Positions 1 through 5,168 of a stretch of DNA of 6,255 nucleotides are shown piece after piece. How positions within the stretch are numbered: the stretch's first letter is position 1; each line of letters begins with the position of its first letter. The DNA lies in NCBI GenBank assembly GCA_016191985.1, contig JACPVB010000052.1, positions 1 through 6,255 on the forward strand, in the 5' to 3' direction. Both the position numbers and the translations under genes were made by a program. Source of the DNA: Chloroflexota bacterium. GTDB taxonomy: Bacteria > Chloroflexota > Anaerolineae > Anaerolineales > Villigracilaceae. A model generated the notes under the pieces. That model was not told the DNA's origin and searched no databases. It was given only the letters and a program-made list of their open reading frames with translations.

Positions 1-36
1 AATAGCGCAGGCACGTCCTGGCTGGTTTTCCCTGCA

Positions 37-69
37 AGACTTCCGAAGTCTCAAAGACTTCGGAAGTCT
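37..69. repeat. Perfect 15-bp hairpin repeat, family A copy 1
   Basis: AGACTTCCGAAGTCT (37-51) and its exact reverse complement AGACTTCGGAAGTCT (55-69) are separated by the 3-nt loop CAA. Each arm is also an odd-length palindrome, GACTTC-N-GAAGTC. The same two arms recur in reversed order upstream of trpS (5417-5478), so this is a dispersed element rather than a chance hairpin. No T-tract follows on either strand, so terminator function is not supported. Confidence 0.85.
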
Positions 70-140
70 GATGGCGAAATCAGGCGAATATAGAAGAGCC
101 GCGCGGCCTCGGCGCAAGTCACGTCGCGCGGCAAACTCAC
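51..140 (-). pseudogene. Possible remnant of an unidentified minus-strand ORF
   Basis: Read on the minus strand from a GTG at 140, this stretch gives a 29-residue peptide, MSLPRDVTCAEAARLF... ending ...SPSDFRSL, with TGA at 53-51. The 'LPRDVTCAEAARL' part looks like genuine protein sequence, resembling a short amphipathic C-terminal helix, rather than random translation. The fragment is closed upstream by an in-frame TGA at 152-150, inside repeat family B. Downstream it runs into the family A hairpin, which supplies its last residues and its stop. It also contains a GC-rich inverted repeat, GCCGCGCG (98-105) and CGCGCGGC (125-132). I do not recognise the parent family. It may be a chance reading frame. 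Confidence 0.22.
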
Positions 141-148
141 ATAACGAT

Positions 149-216
149 GTCATTCTGAGCGGAGCGAAGAATCCCTGAGACTATCGTAGAGACCCTTCGC
201 TCCGCTCAGGGTGACA
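149..216. repeat. 68-bp palindromic repeat, family B copy 1 (intergenic)
   Basis: The left arm GTCATTCTGAGCGGAGCG.. continues to AAGAATC. The right arm runs GACCCTTCGCTCCGCTCAG.. to GGTGACA. The arms are imperfect inverted repeats around a 17-nt centre. A 69-bp copy with nearly identical arms lies at 2618-2686 inside a coding region, and a half-site lies at 1518-1539. No transposase is present, so it resembles a non-autonomous palindromic repeat (REP- or MITE-like). Its right end, AGGGTGA (208-214), lies 9 nt before the ATG of the reverse transcriptase fragment and could act as a weak ribosome binding site. Confidence 0.9.
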
Positions 217-692
217 CGATTACATGAACCAGCTTTACGATTGGGACAACCTGCTCCTCGCCTACCGCAAAGCCAGCAAGGGCAAGCGCGGTCATGCGGA
301 TGTGGCCGAATTTGAATACCGCCTTGAAGCAAATCTTTTGCAATTACAGCGCGAGTTGCAGAGTCAAACCTACCAGCCCGGGGAATATCACAGTTTTTAC
401 ATCCACGACCCTAAAAAGAGATTAATCTCCGCCGCGCCCTTTCGAGATCGCGTAGTGCATCATGCCTTGTGTAATCTGATCGAACCCGTTTTTGAAAGGT
501 CCTTCATCTTTGATTCCTACGCCAACCGAATCGGCAAAGGCACGCACAAGGCCATAGACCGCGCCCAGCAGTTCGCGCGGCGTTTCAAGTATGTGCTGGT
601 TTGTGATGTGAAACAGTTCTTTCCGAGCGTGGATCATGAGATTCTGTTGAAGATTCTGTATCGCGAGATTTATCTTGCGTTTCGCGGCGTGG

Positions 693-725
693 GCGACATC
701 ACCCCCTACGGGGACGATGTGTCGC
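693..725. repeat. Imperfect palindrome at the reverse transcriptase breakpoint
   Basis: GCGACA (693-698) pairs with TGTCGC (720-725), TC (699-700) with GA (716-717), and a CCCC run with GGGG (710-713), with small bulges and the centre CTAC. It begins about 20 nt after recognisable reverse transcriptase homology ends, so it may be part of the sequence that replaced the 3' half of that gene. It contains CCCCCTAC, reminiscent of the CCCCTAC end of the 3774-3872 element, but the match is short. Confidence 0.4.
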
Positions 726-763
726 GGTACTTCTGGCGCTTGCGCCTCGCCATCCTCACCTCC

Positions 764-819
764 ACTGCTCACTGTCCACTGATAACTGATAACTGTTCAC
801 TGATAACTTTCCACTTTTG
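764..819. repeat. Eight-unit heptamer tandem repeat (ACTGATA type)
   Basis: Eight consecutive 7-nt units stay in exact register: ACTGCTC, ACTGTCC, ACTGATA, ACTGATA, ACTGTTC, ACTGATA, ACTTTCC, ACTTTTG. All begin with ACT and the first six with ACTG. A 7-bp period shifts the reading frame at each unit, so it is not a protein repeat. It forms the last residues of the truncated reverse transcriptase ORF and ends 2 bp before the TATACT of the next promoter. It resembles the short tandemly repeated heptamers known from cyanobacteria and some other bacteria. Confidence 0.85.
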
Positions 820-826
820 ATATACT
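818..826 (+). promoter_or_regulatory. Extended -10 promoter for the MFS gene
   Basis: TGATATACT has the form TGnTATACT, an extended -10 element. Its TG comes from the stop codon of the reverse transcriptase fragment. A poor -35 candidate, TTCACT (796-801), sits 19 bp upstream, within the heptamer repeat. Initiation near 833 would give a leader of about 34 nt before the MFS ATG at 867. Confidence 0.45.
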
Positions 827-866
827 TTCCCCACCAATCAAAAATCCCCATTCATTAGGACTACCC

Positions 867-2135
867 ATGCAAAACCTCGAATCCATTGCACGAAAAATTA
901 CAGGTATTTTATTTGCCCAGCAGTCCCTGGCTTCGGCGGGGTTTATTGCGGCGGCCACGTTGAACTCGATTGTTGGCAAGGAACTCAGCCAGAACCCAAG
1001 CTGGGCGGGGGTGCCCACGGCGGTCTATTTGCTGGCGGGGGCATTCTCCGCCTTTGTGTGGGGCTACGTCTACGACGCGATTGGCAGGCGCAACGGGTTG
1101 ACGGCGGGACTGAGCGCGGGCGTGCTCGGCTCCAGCGTCACATTTTATGCGATTGCGATCCATTCCTTTCCTGTCTTTCTCGGCGGCATGATCTTGATGG
1201 GCGTCGCCAACGCGGCGGTACAGCTTGGCCGTTTTGCGGCGGCGGAGGTTAATCGTCCCGAACATCGCGGACGCGCAATTTCGAATGTCGTCATCGGCGG
1301 GACGGTTGGCTCGGTGGTCGGTCCGTTCGTGGCGGGGCCTGCGGGCAGTTTGGTCGGCTCGTGGGGCATTGACGAATTAGCAGGCGCGTATCTTGTGGCC
1401 GCGATCCTTTTTGCGATTGGCGCGCTGGTGGTGTTCCTCGGTCTGCGCCCCGACCCGCGCGAGATCGGCAAAGAGGTGGCGGAAAAATTCCCAGAAACCG
1501 TATCAGGCACGGGCGGCGCCCTGAGCGCGTCGAAGGGTCAAGTAAGAAGCGTGCTGGAGATTCTTCGTCAACCCGCGGCGCTGGTCGCAGTTGTCAGCAT
1601 GGTCTTGGGTCAAATGGTGATGGTGCTGGTCATGGTCATCACGTCTCTGCACATGCGCGGACACGATCACGGCCTGTCTGATATTTCGCTGGTGGTTTCG
1701 TCGCATACCTTTGGCATGTTTGCGTTTTCGATTATTTCGGGCAGGCTGGCAGATCGTTGGGGGCGCGGCGTTGTGATTTTGATCGGCTCGTCCACGCTGG
1801 TGCTGGCCTGCCTCGCCGCCACGATCTCGCCCGATGTGCTGCCGCTGGGCGTGGCCTTATTTTTGCTCGGCCTCGGTTGGAATTTTTGTTTTGTGGGCGG
1901 CTCCACCTTGCTGGCCGACCAACTCTCGCCGCTCGAACGCGCGCGCACGCAAGGCTTCAATGACCTGCTCGTGGGCCTTGCCTCGGCGCTTGGAAGTTTG
2001 GAAAGCGGCTTCATCTTTGCGTCGCTCGGCTATAACATGATGGCGTACGTCAGCGCGGCGGTGGCGTTGATTCCGCTGGCGGTGGTGGCGGTGTGGATGA
2101 CCAGGCGGTCCACAGTACCCGCAAGCGCTGCATGA
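867..2135 (+). CDS. MFS transporter, 12 TM, substrate unknown
   Basis: This 422-residue protein has the standard major facilitator layout of 12 hydrophobic segments, about 12-36, 48-68, 78-97, 101-120, 138-160, 171-192, 236-260, 272-292, 301-320, 324-345, 365-386 and 389-411. MFS motif A (G-x-x-x-D-x-x-G-R-R) occurs in loop 2-3 as GYVYDAIGRRNG (about 66-77). It is echoed in loop 8-9 as GRLADRWGRG (292-301), the expected pseudo-symmetry of the two six-helix halves. It should act in the cytoplasmic membrane as a secondary transporter. The sequence does not reveal the substrate, and no regulator or enzyme is adjacent. The ATG at 867 has a TAGGA ribosome binding site (856-860) 6 nt upstream, an extended -10 promoter precedes it, and an intrinsic terminator follows, so it is probably monocistronic. 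An oddity is that residues 218-225 of the central loop come from a half-copy of repeat family B. Confidence 0.9.
   Translation: MQNLESIARKITGILFAQQSLASAGFIAAATLNSIVGKELSQNPSWAGVPTAVYLLAGAFSAFVWGYVYDAIGRRNGLTAGLSAGVLGSSVTFYAIAIHSFPVFLGGMILMGVANAAVQLGRFAAAEVNRPEHRGRAISNVVIGGTVGSVVGPFVAGPAGSLVGSWGIDELAGAYLVAAILFAIGALVVFLGLRPDPREIGKEVAEKFPETVSGTGGALSASKGQVRSVLEILRQPAALVAVVSMVLGQMVMVLVMVITSLHMRGHDHGLSDISLVVSSHTFGMFAFSIISGRLADRWGRGVVILIGSSTLVLACLAATISPDVLPLGVALFLLGLGWNFCFVGGSTLLADQLSPLERARTQGFNDLLVGLASALGSLESGFIFASLGYNMMAYVSAAVALIPLAVVAVWMTRRSTVPASAA
1518..1539. repeat. Half-site of repeat family B inside the MFS gene
   Basis: The sequence has CCCTGAGCG, then CG and T, then CGAAGGGTC. It closely matches the reverse complement of the right arm of the intergenic copy, which reads CCCTGAGCGGAGCGAAGGGTC split by one or two base changes. 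It encodes ALSASKGQ (residues 218-225) in the cytoplasmic loop between TM6 and TM7, and leaves the reading frame open. With only about 22 bp it could be convergent, but it lies in the most insertion-tolerant loop of an MFS protein. Confidence 0.6.
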
Positions 2136-2144
2136 AGATGCTCG

Positions 2145-2171
2145 CGCCGCCGTCCCCGGCGGCGATTTTCT
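2145..2171 (+). terminator. Intrinsic terminator after the MFS gene
   Basis: An 8-bp all-GC stem, CGCCGCCG (2145-2152) with CGGCGGCG (2157-2164), closes the tetraloop TCCC and is followed by ATTTTCT. It lies 9 nt after the MFS stop codon. The T-tract is short. The downstream GT-C gene starts only 13 nt beyond 2171, so read-through or a nearby unseen start must serve that gene. Confidence 0.7.
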
Positions 2172-2184
2172 ACCATCGAAAATC

Positions 2185-3777
2185 ATGAAAAAAATTTTCT
2201 GGCTCTTCTTTGCTCTTGGCGCGGGGCTGACCTTTGCGCTGGGATGGTTCATTCAATTCCACGCAGTCGGCAACGATTTTTGGAACATCCTGTACTATGG
2301 CCGCCGCATGACTCTGGCCGAACCTGAGTCGCTTTACAATGGATTCTTTCCCTTTGGATATGCCTTCTTAATTGGACAATTTCCCTTCACCTACGTCCTT
2401 CCGCTGGCCTGGCTTCTCAACGCGCTTCTTTCTGGACTTTTCACTGCTTCTGTCTCGACGCTGATTGCCTACACCCGCTCATTGCCTGCCACACTCGTTG
2501 CATTCTTCTGCTCCATCGCCGCACCTTTTGCTTTTCAAAACACCAACACCCTCGGCCCCGATATCGGGAGTTTGGCGTTCACATCGTTTGCAATATTTTT
2601 GCTCTGGCGTGAGCAATGTCATTCTGAGCGAAGCGAAGAATCTCTACGACAATCTCAGAGACCCTTCGCTGGCGCTCAGGGTGACATGAATTCTGTGTTG
2701 ATCGGCGCATCATTAGGGCTGGCATTTTTATGGCGTACCCACACCATTGTCACAGCCGCCGCGATATTTTTTAGTTATTTTTTGCTGGTCGGCATTCGCC
2801 CCATCCGCTCGCGGGTATTGATGGTCTCCGCGTTTTTGTCGCTTGTCCTTTTGCAAGCCGTCGTCAACCTCTGGTCGGGGCATGGATTTTTAGAAACTGC
2901 ACAGGCCTTCAACATTTATAAATTCTTCTACGGCGTGGATATGACCAATCCGCCCACGCCTGCCGAGATCGCAGAATTCTCCGTCCTTGAAGCCATTCTG
3001 CAAGACCCCGCCCATGCGTTTGACCTGTACATCATCCCCTTTAAATTTCTGATTTTTTATGCCTGGCCTGCTGTTGTTTGTTTTGTACTATCGCCAAAGG
3101 GGAAGTTTGCAAAGTATGCCCTGTTTGCATTTTTATATGTGCTTTTATATGTGCTCCCCGTTTCGCTTGGCGATAGCGCCCGCGCGCCCGTGATGCTGAT
3201 GGGAGTCTATGCCTCCACGCTGGGGCTGTTACTGGTTGTCTTGCTGGAGCGGGTTGAGAAATTTTTCGGTCAAAATAAATGGCGTGAGGGAATTATCACC
3301 TTTTTATTTATCGCCGCCTTCGCCTCAACCTTCTATGGCTGGATTCGCTACGACGTTGAATTCATCCGCGCCAGCCGCGCCGAGCGCAAGGGATTATCGG
3401 TCATCGAGCAGACACTGCTTACAAATGGAATGACGACCCCCAGCGAAACCTTTGCAGACCGCTACGATTTTTACACTCCCAACACCATGCCCTACCGCTC
3501 GCGCCAGATCGGCAACTGGTCCGAGGACTGGATCTGGGGTTTCAGCGATGAATTCCCGCCCCTGCCAAACGACTCGTGGGAATCCTTTGCGAAAGCCTGC
3601 CAGGAGCAGGGAGTCCGCTTTCTGTTGCTTTCCCCCAACAGCTTCTACCGCGCCGACTTCTTTCCAAAAATCTACAACAGTGAGTTGGATTTGGAAACGC
3701 TCGGGCTGAAGTTCATTGGTCAACGGGGGAATATCAGGATATATAAGTTTAGAGAAATAGTTCATCTTACGCAGTAG
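2185..3777 (+). CDS. GT-C-like polytopic membrane protein (putative glycosyltransferase)
   Basis: This 530-residue protein has TM1 at about 4-24, a polar first outer loop (about 25-55), many further hydrophobic helices up to about 386, and a soluble C-terminal domain (about 390-530). This plan, with an acidic residue in the first loop (HAVGNDFWNILYYGRRM, Asp31) followed by FPFGYAFLIG, matches lipid-linked-sugar glycosyltransferases of the GT-C fold (PMT/ArnT-like). Those use polyprenyl-phosphate sugars at the outer membrane face. I infer membership from architecture, not from a diagnostic catalytic motif. Residues 145-167 (starting CHSERSEES) are the in-frame translation of a repeat family B copy between two hydrophobic segments. 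The TAG stop lies within another repeat, so the final residues may be acquired. There is no clear ribosome binding site. The ATG is preceded by GATTTTC (2164-2170) and GAAAATC (2178-2184), which can pair. It converges on the DUF937-like gene. Confidence 0.72.
   Translation: MKKIFWLFFALGAGLTFALGWFIQFHAVGNDFWNILYYGRRMTLAEPESLYNGFFPFGYAFLIGQFPFTYVLPLAWLLNALLSGLFTASVSTLIAYTRSLPATLVAFFCSIAAPFAFQNTNTLGPDIGSLAFTSFAIFLLWREQCHSERSEESLRQSQRPFAGAQGDMNSVLIGASLGLAFLWRTHTIVTAAAIFFSYFLLVGIRPIRSRVLMVSAFLSLVLLQAVVNLWSGHGFLETAQAFNIYKFFYGVDMTNPPTPAEIAEFSVLEAILQDPAHAFDLYIIPFKFLIFYAWPAVVCFVLSPKGKFAKYALFAFLYVLLYVLPVSLGDSARAPVMLMGVYASTLGLLLVVLLERVEKFFGQNKWREGIITFLFIAAFASTFYGWIRYDVEFIRASRAERKGLSVIEQTLLTNGMTTPSETFADRYDFYTPNTMPYRSRQIGNWSEDWIWGFSDEFPPLPNDSWESFAKACQEQGVRFLLLSPNSFYRADFFPKIYNSELDLETLGLKFIGQRGNIRIYKFREIVHLTQ
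2618..2686. repeat. 69-bp palindromic repeat, family B copy 2 (inside the GT-C-like gene)
   Basis: The left arm starts GTCATTCTGAGCGAAGCG and the right arm ends GCTCAGGGTGACA. Both match the intergenic copy at 149-216 almost base for base. Its 69 nt equal 23 codons, so it adds residues 145-167 without disturbing the reading frame. Both flanks are hydrophobic (FTSFAIFLLW before, SVLIGASLGLAFLW after), so the added residues occupy a loop between TM helices. Confidence 0.92.
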
Positions 3778-3872
3778 GGGCGACCCATCTGTATTTTTGT
3801 AAAACGCTTGGCACAGGGCGACCCTTTCTTGCAAGATCGGCTATTGTCCACGCCCTGACGGGTCGCCCCTAC
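3774..3872. repeat. 99-bp element with 13-bp terminal inverted repeats
   Basis: GTAGGGGCGACCC (3774-3786) and GGGTCGCCCCTAC (3860-3872) are perfect inverted repeats bounding 99 bp with no coding potential. An internal partial copy, AGGGCGACCC (3815-3824), lies between them. The element supplies the TAG stop (3775-3777) of the GT-C-like gene. Just outside, TCATCTTAC (3762-3770) and GTAAGGTGA (3884-3892) are also nearly inverted, so the structure may extend further. It resembles a small non-autonomous inverted-repeat element. No target duplication is clear. Confidence 0.8.
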
Positions 3873-3892
3873 AATGAAACCGTGTAAGGTGA

Positions 3893-3932
3893 GTTAATAA
3901 AAGAGAAGCAACGGTTTTGAGTTGCTTCTCTT
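3893..3932 (-). terminator. Intrinsic terminator of the DUF937-like gene
   Basis: A perfect 12-bp stem, AAGAGAAGCAAC (3901-3912) with GTTGCTTCTCTT (3921-3932), has an 8-nt loop. On the minus strand it is followed by TTATTAACTC, so the transcript ends in a U-rich run, 25 nt after the stop codon at 3958. On the plus strand the following bases (CGTATTTA) are less T-rich, so it serves mainly the minus-strand gene, though it could also stop convergent plus-strand transcription. Confidence 0.85.
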
Positions 3933-3957
3933 CGTATTTATCCAATCGCAGAAATTC

Positions 3958-4602
3958 TCACGAACCTTTGGCTTTTGCCCCGCTTTTTGCGCCGCTGGAT
4001 TTCAATCCCTGACTGGCGGCAGGGACTTTCGGTTTTGCCGTGGCTGGCGCGGTGACGGTTTTGATTTGCTTGCCAAATAACCCAAAGGCCGCGTCCAGGG
4101 TTTTGGCGGCGGTGGTTTCATCCAGTCCGGTAGATTTGGAAATCTCTTTCACCATGCCGCTGGTTTGATAGACGTTTTTGTCTATTTTCCCGGAGCCCAT
4201 TTGCCCAAGCAGGGAATCGAGGTCGAAGGAGCTTGAGTCCCGCCCGGAGGTGGGGTGGTGGGCAAGCAGTTTGTGAGCAACGAAGGAGACCACGACCATG
4301 GCGATCTCAGGTGGGATGTTGGCTTTCTTGGCAAGCTTTTCCACGTAGGGTTGTAACAGCATCATGATCGGGTTGTTCATCATGGAGGAGGGAGAGGCCG
4401 CGCTGCCCTGCGTTCCGCCCATGACGGTTTCCAACAGGCCCATCATGTCGCCTAGTCCACCGGCTGGCTGACTTTGCGATTGGGAAGTCTGCGCGCCGCC
4501 AAGCAGGCCGCCGATCAACTCGGTCATCGGGTCCGCGGATTGGGAGGCGCTTCCCTGCTGGCGGGAGCTGACGAGCACTTTGAGAATATCTTCCATTGAC
4601 AT
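3958..4602 (-). CDS. DUF937-like protein of unknown function
   Basis: The 214-residue protein has a Gly/Ser/Gln/Met-rich N-terminal third with repeated GGLLGG, GGLGDMMGLL and MGG-type segments (about 30-80). A helical core follows with NPIMMLLQPYVEKLAKK (77-93), PPEIAMVVVSFVAHKLL (97-113) and DSLLGQM (129-135), ending near GLDETTAAKTLDAAFGLFGKQI (159-180). The tail (about 183-214) is Lys/Ala/Ser-rich and probably disordered. Gly-Leu repeats followed by a 'GLDETTAAKTLDAA..' segment recall DUF937/YidB-like proteins, whose biochemical role is not established. No signal peptide is seen. The start at 4602 is chosen because AAGGAG lies 6 nt upstream (4614-4609). The longer start at 4638 would begin inside the preceding gene's terminator stem. 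The gene shares orientation with the FmdB-family gene but is separated from it by that terminator. Stop is TGA. Confidence 0.72.
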   Translation of the reverse strand: MSMEDILKVLVSSRQQGSASQSADPMTELIGGLLGGAQTSQSQSQPAGGLGDMMGLLETVMGGTQGSAASPSSMMNNPIMMLLQPYVEKLAKKANIPPEIAMVVVSFVAHKLLAHHPTSGRDSSSFDLDSLLGQMGSGKIDKNVYQTSGMVKEISKSTGLDETTAAKTLDAAFGLFGKQIKTVTAPATAKPKVPAASQGLKSSGAKSGAKAKGS

Positions 4603-4620
4603 GATTTTCTCCTTGATAAT

Positions 4621-4649
4621 TAAAAAGAAGCGCGACATTCGTCGCGCTT
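4621..4649 (-). terminator. Intrinsic terminator of the FmdB-family gene
   Basis: Read on the minus strand, AAGCGCGAC and GTCGCGCTT (4649-4641 and 4636-4628) form a perfect 9-bp stem with a 4-nt loop, followed by CTTTTTA. It lies 13 nt after the FmdB-family stop and 19 nt before the start at 4602. The DUF937-like gene therefore depends either on leaky termination here or on its own promoter, and no good one is visible in the 60-nt gap. Confidence 0.85.
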
Positions 4650-4662
4650 TCCAAAATCGTTG

Positions 4663-4944
4663 CTACTCCGATTTTTCAGTTGAAGCTGGTTTGCTTTCTG
4701 TGGAGGTGCTTTCGGTCTTCTCTTTTGTGCTGGATTTTTTCTTTGAAGATGATTCACCGGAAGGTGACTTGTGGTCTGTTGCGTAGAATCCTGAACCCTT
4801 AAAGATGATCTTGGTGGGAGTGATGACCTTCTTGAGCGCCTTCTTGCGGCATTCGGGACAGGTTTTGAGGGGCGCATCTGTGAACGACTGGTGCCGCTCG
4901 AACTGGACACCGCATGATTCACAACGATAGGTATAAACGGGCAT
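4663..4944 (-). CDS. FmdB-family zinc ribbon protein
   Basis: This 93-residue protein opens with MPVYTYRCESCGVQFE, a typical FmdB-type zinc ribbon (Zn-ribbon_8). The four metal ligands are Cys8, Cys11, Cys29 and Cys32, in CESC and CPEC pairs. The following KKVITPTKIIFKGSGFYATD (39-58) matches the conserved region that usually follows the ribbon. The C-terminal third (about 59-93) is almost entirely Ser, Lys, Thr and Glu and should be disordered, as is common in this family. FmdB proteins are often annotated as putative regulators, but their biochemical role is not established. The ATG at 4944 has AAGGAG (4960-4955) 10 nt upstream and a strong sigma-70-type promoter about 50 bp upstream. An intrinsic terminator follows the TAG stop. 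Confidence 0.92.
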   Translation of the reverse strand: MPVYTYRCESCGVQFERHQSFTDAPLKTCPECRKKALKKVITPTKIIFKGSGFYATDHKSPSGESSSKKKSSTKEKTESTSTESKPASTEKSE

Positions 4945-4991
4945 AGTAGACTTTCTCCTTGCTTTTTTCTTTCCTTGAATACAACTGCGGC

Positions 4992-5020
4992 ATTATAGCG
5001 TGCATGGCGGGGCATGGCAA
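4992..5020 (-). promoter_or_regulatory. Sigma-70-type promoter of the FmdB-family gene
   Basis: On the minus strand, TTGCCA (5020-5015) and TATAAT (4997-4992) are separated by exactly 17 bp. The -35 matches consensus at 5 of 6 positions and the -10 is perfect. Initiation near 4985 would give a leader of about 40 nt ending in the AAGGAG site. Confidence 0.8.
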
Positions 5021-5036
5021 GCCTTAAGATGCGCCA

Positions 5037-5045
5037 TGTTATAAT
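5037..5045 (+). promoter_or_regulatory. Extended -10 promoter for the SelW-like gene
   Basis: TGTTATAAT fits the extended -10 form TGnTATAAT perfectly, and no good -35 lies at the usual spacing. It faces away from the FmdB-family promoter, whose -35 is only 17 bp away. Initiation near 5052 would give a leader of about 117 nt containing the whole 5066-5150 hairpin. Confidence 0.55.
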
Positions 5046-5065
5046 TTTCTAACAAAAATAAAAAC

Positions 5066-5150
5066 AGACCTGACGCAAAACGTCCCGAAGGTATCCGTGG
5101 TTCAACATTATTTTCAGCCAACCTTCGGGACGGTGGGTAACATCAGGTCT
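5066..5150 (+). repeat. 85-nt nested inverted repeat in the SelW-like leader
   Basis: An outer stem, AGACCTGA (5066-5073) with TCAGGTCT (5143-5150), encloses a perfect 12-bp stem, CGTCCCGAAGGT (5081-5092) with ACCTTCGGGACG (5121-5132). Inside that, after a 5-nt bulge, TGGTT (5098-5102) pairs with AGCCA (5116-5120). It ends 7 nt before the ribosome binding site of the SelW-like gene and lies downstream of the predicted promoter, so it should be transcribed. It may be a dispersed palindromic repeat, a structured leader that controls translation, or both. No known riboswitch was recognised. Confidence 0.75.
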
Positions 5151-5168
5151 TGGACTTGGGAGAGGATC

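Larger units (their letters stand above)
224..820 (+). pseudogene. Truncated reverse transcriptase (N-terminal half only)
   Basis: The frame encodes 198 residues, of which about the first 148 look like the N-terminal half of an RVT_1 reverse transcriptase. An N-terminal helical region (YDWDNLLLAYRKASKGKRG) is followed by the RT1/RT2 region RLISAAPFRDRVVHHALCN, then FIFDSYANRIGKGTH. RT motif 3/A follows at about residues 125-142 (YVLVCDVKQFFPSVDHEIL), with a catalytic Asp in 'CDVKQFF'. Homology then stops at about LLKILYREI (about nt 672). The remaining residues do not look like RT, and the YxDD motif, thumb and any maturase or DNA-binding domain are absent, so polymerase activity is not expected. 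The tail is made of an imperfect palindrome and a heptamer tandem repeat that supplies the stop. The wording of the motifs recalls diversity-generating-retroelement-type RTs more than group II intron RTs, but the diagnostic motif 4 region is missing and no template or variable repeat was seen. The start is the first ATG after an in-frame TGA at 212-214. The ribosome binding site is weak and lies within repeat family B. Confidence 0.8.

Noticed and set aside
422..772. Minus-strand 116-codon ORF across the reverse transcriptase fragment
   Set aside because: It has no ribosome binding site or recognisable motif and is explained as antisense to the RT sequence.
764..819. CRISPR array
   Set aside because: The units are 7 bp with no spacers. 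This is a simple tandem repeat.
1..820. Complete diversity-generating retroelement
   Set aside because: The RT is truncated, and I saw no template/variable repeat pair, Avd-like gene or target gene in the window.
4603..4638. Longer start of the DUF937-like gene adding MSRFFLIIKEKI
   Set aside because: Those codons translate the terminator stem and T-tract of the FmdB-family gene, whereas 4602 has AAGGAG at 6 nt.
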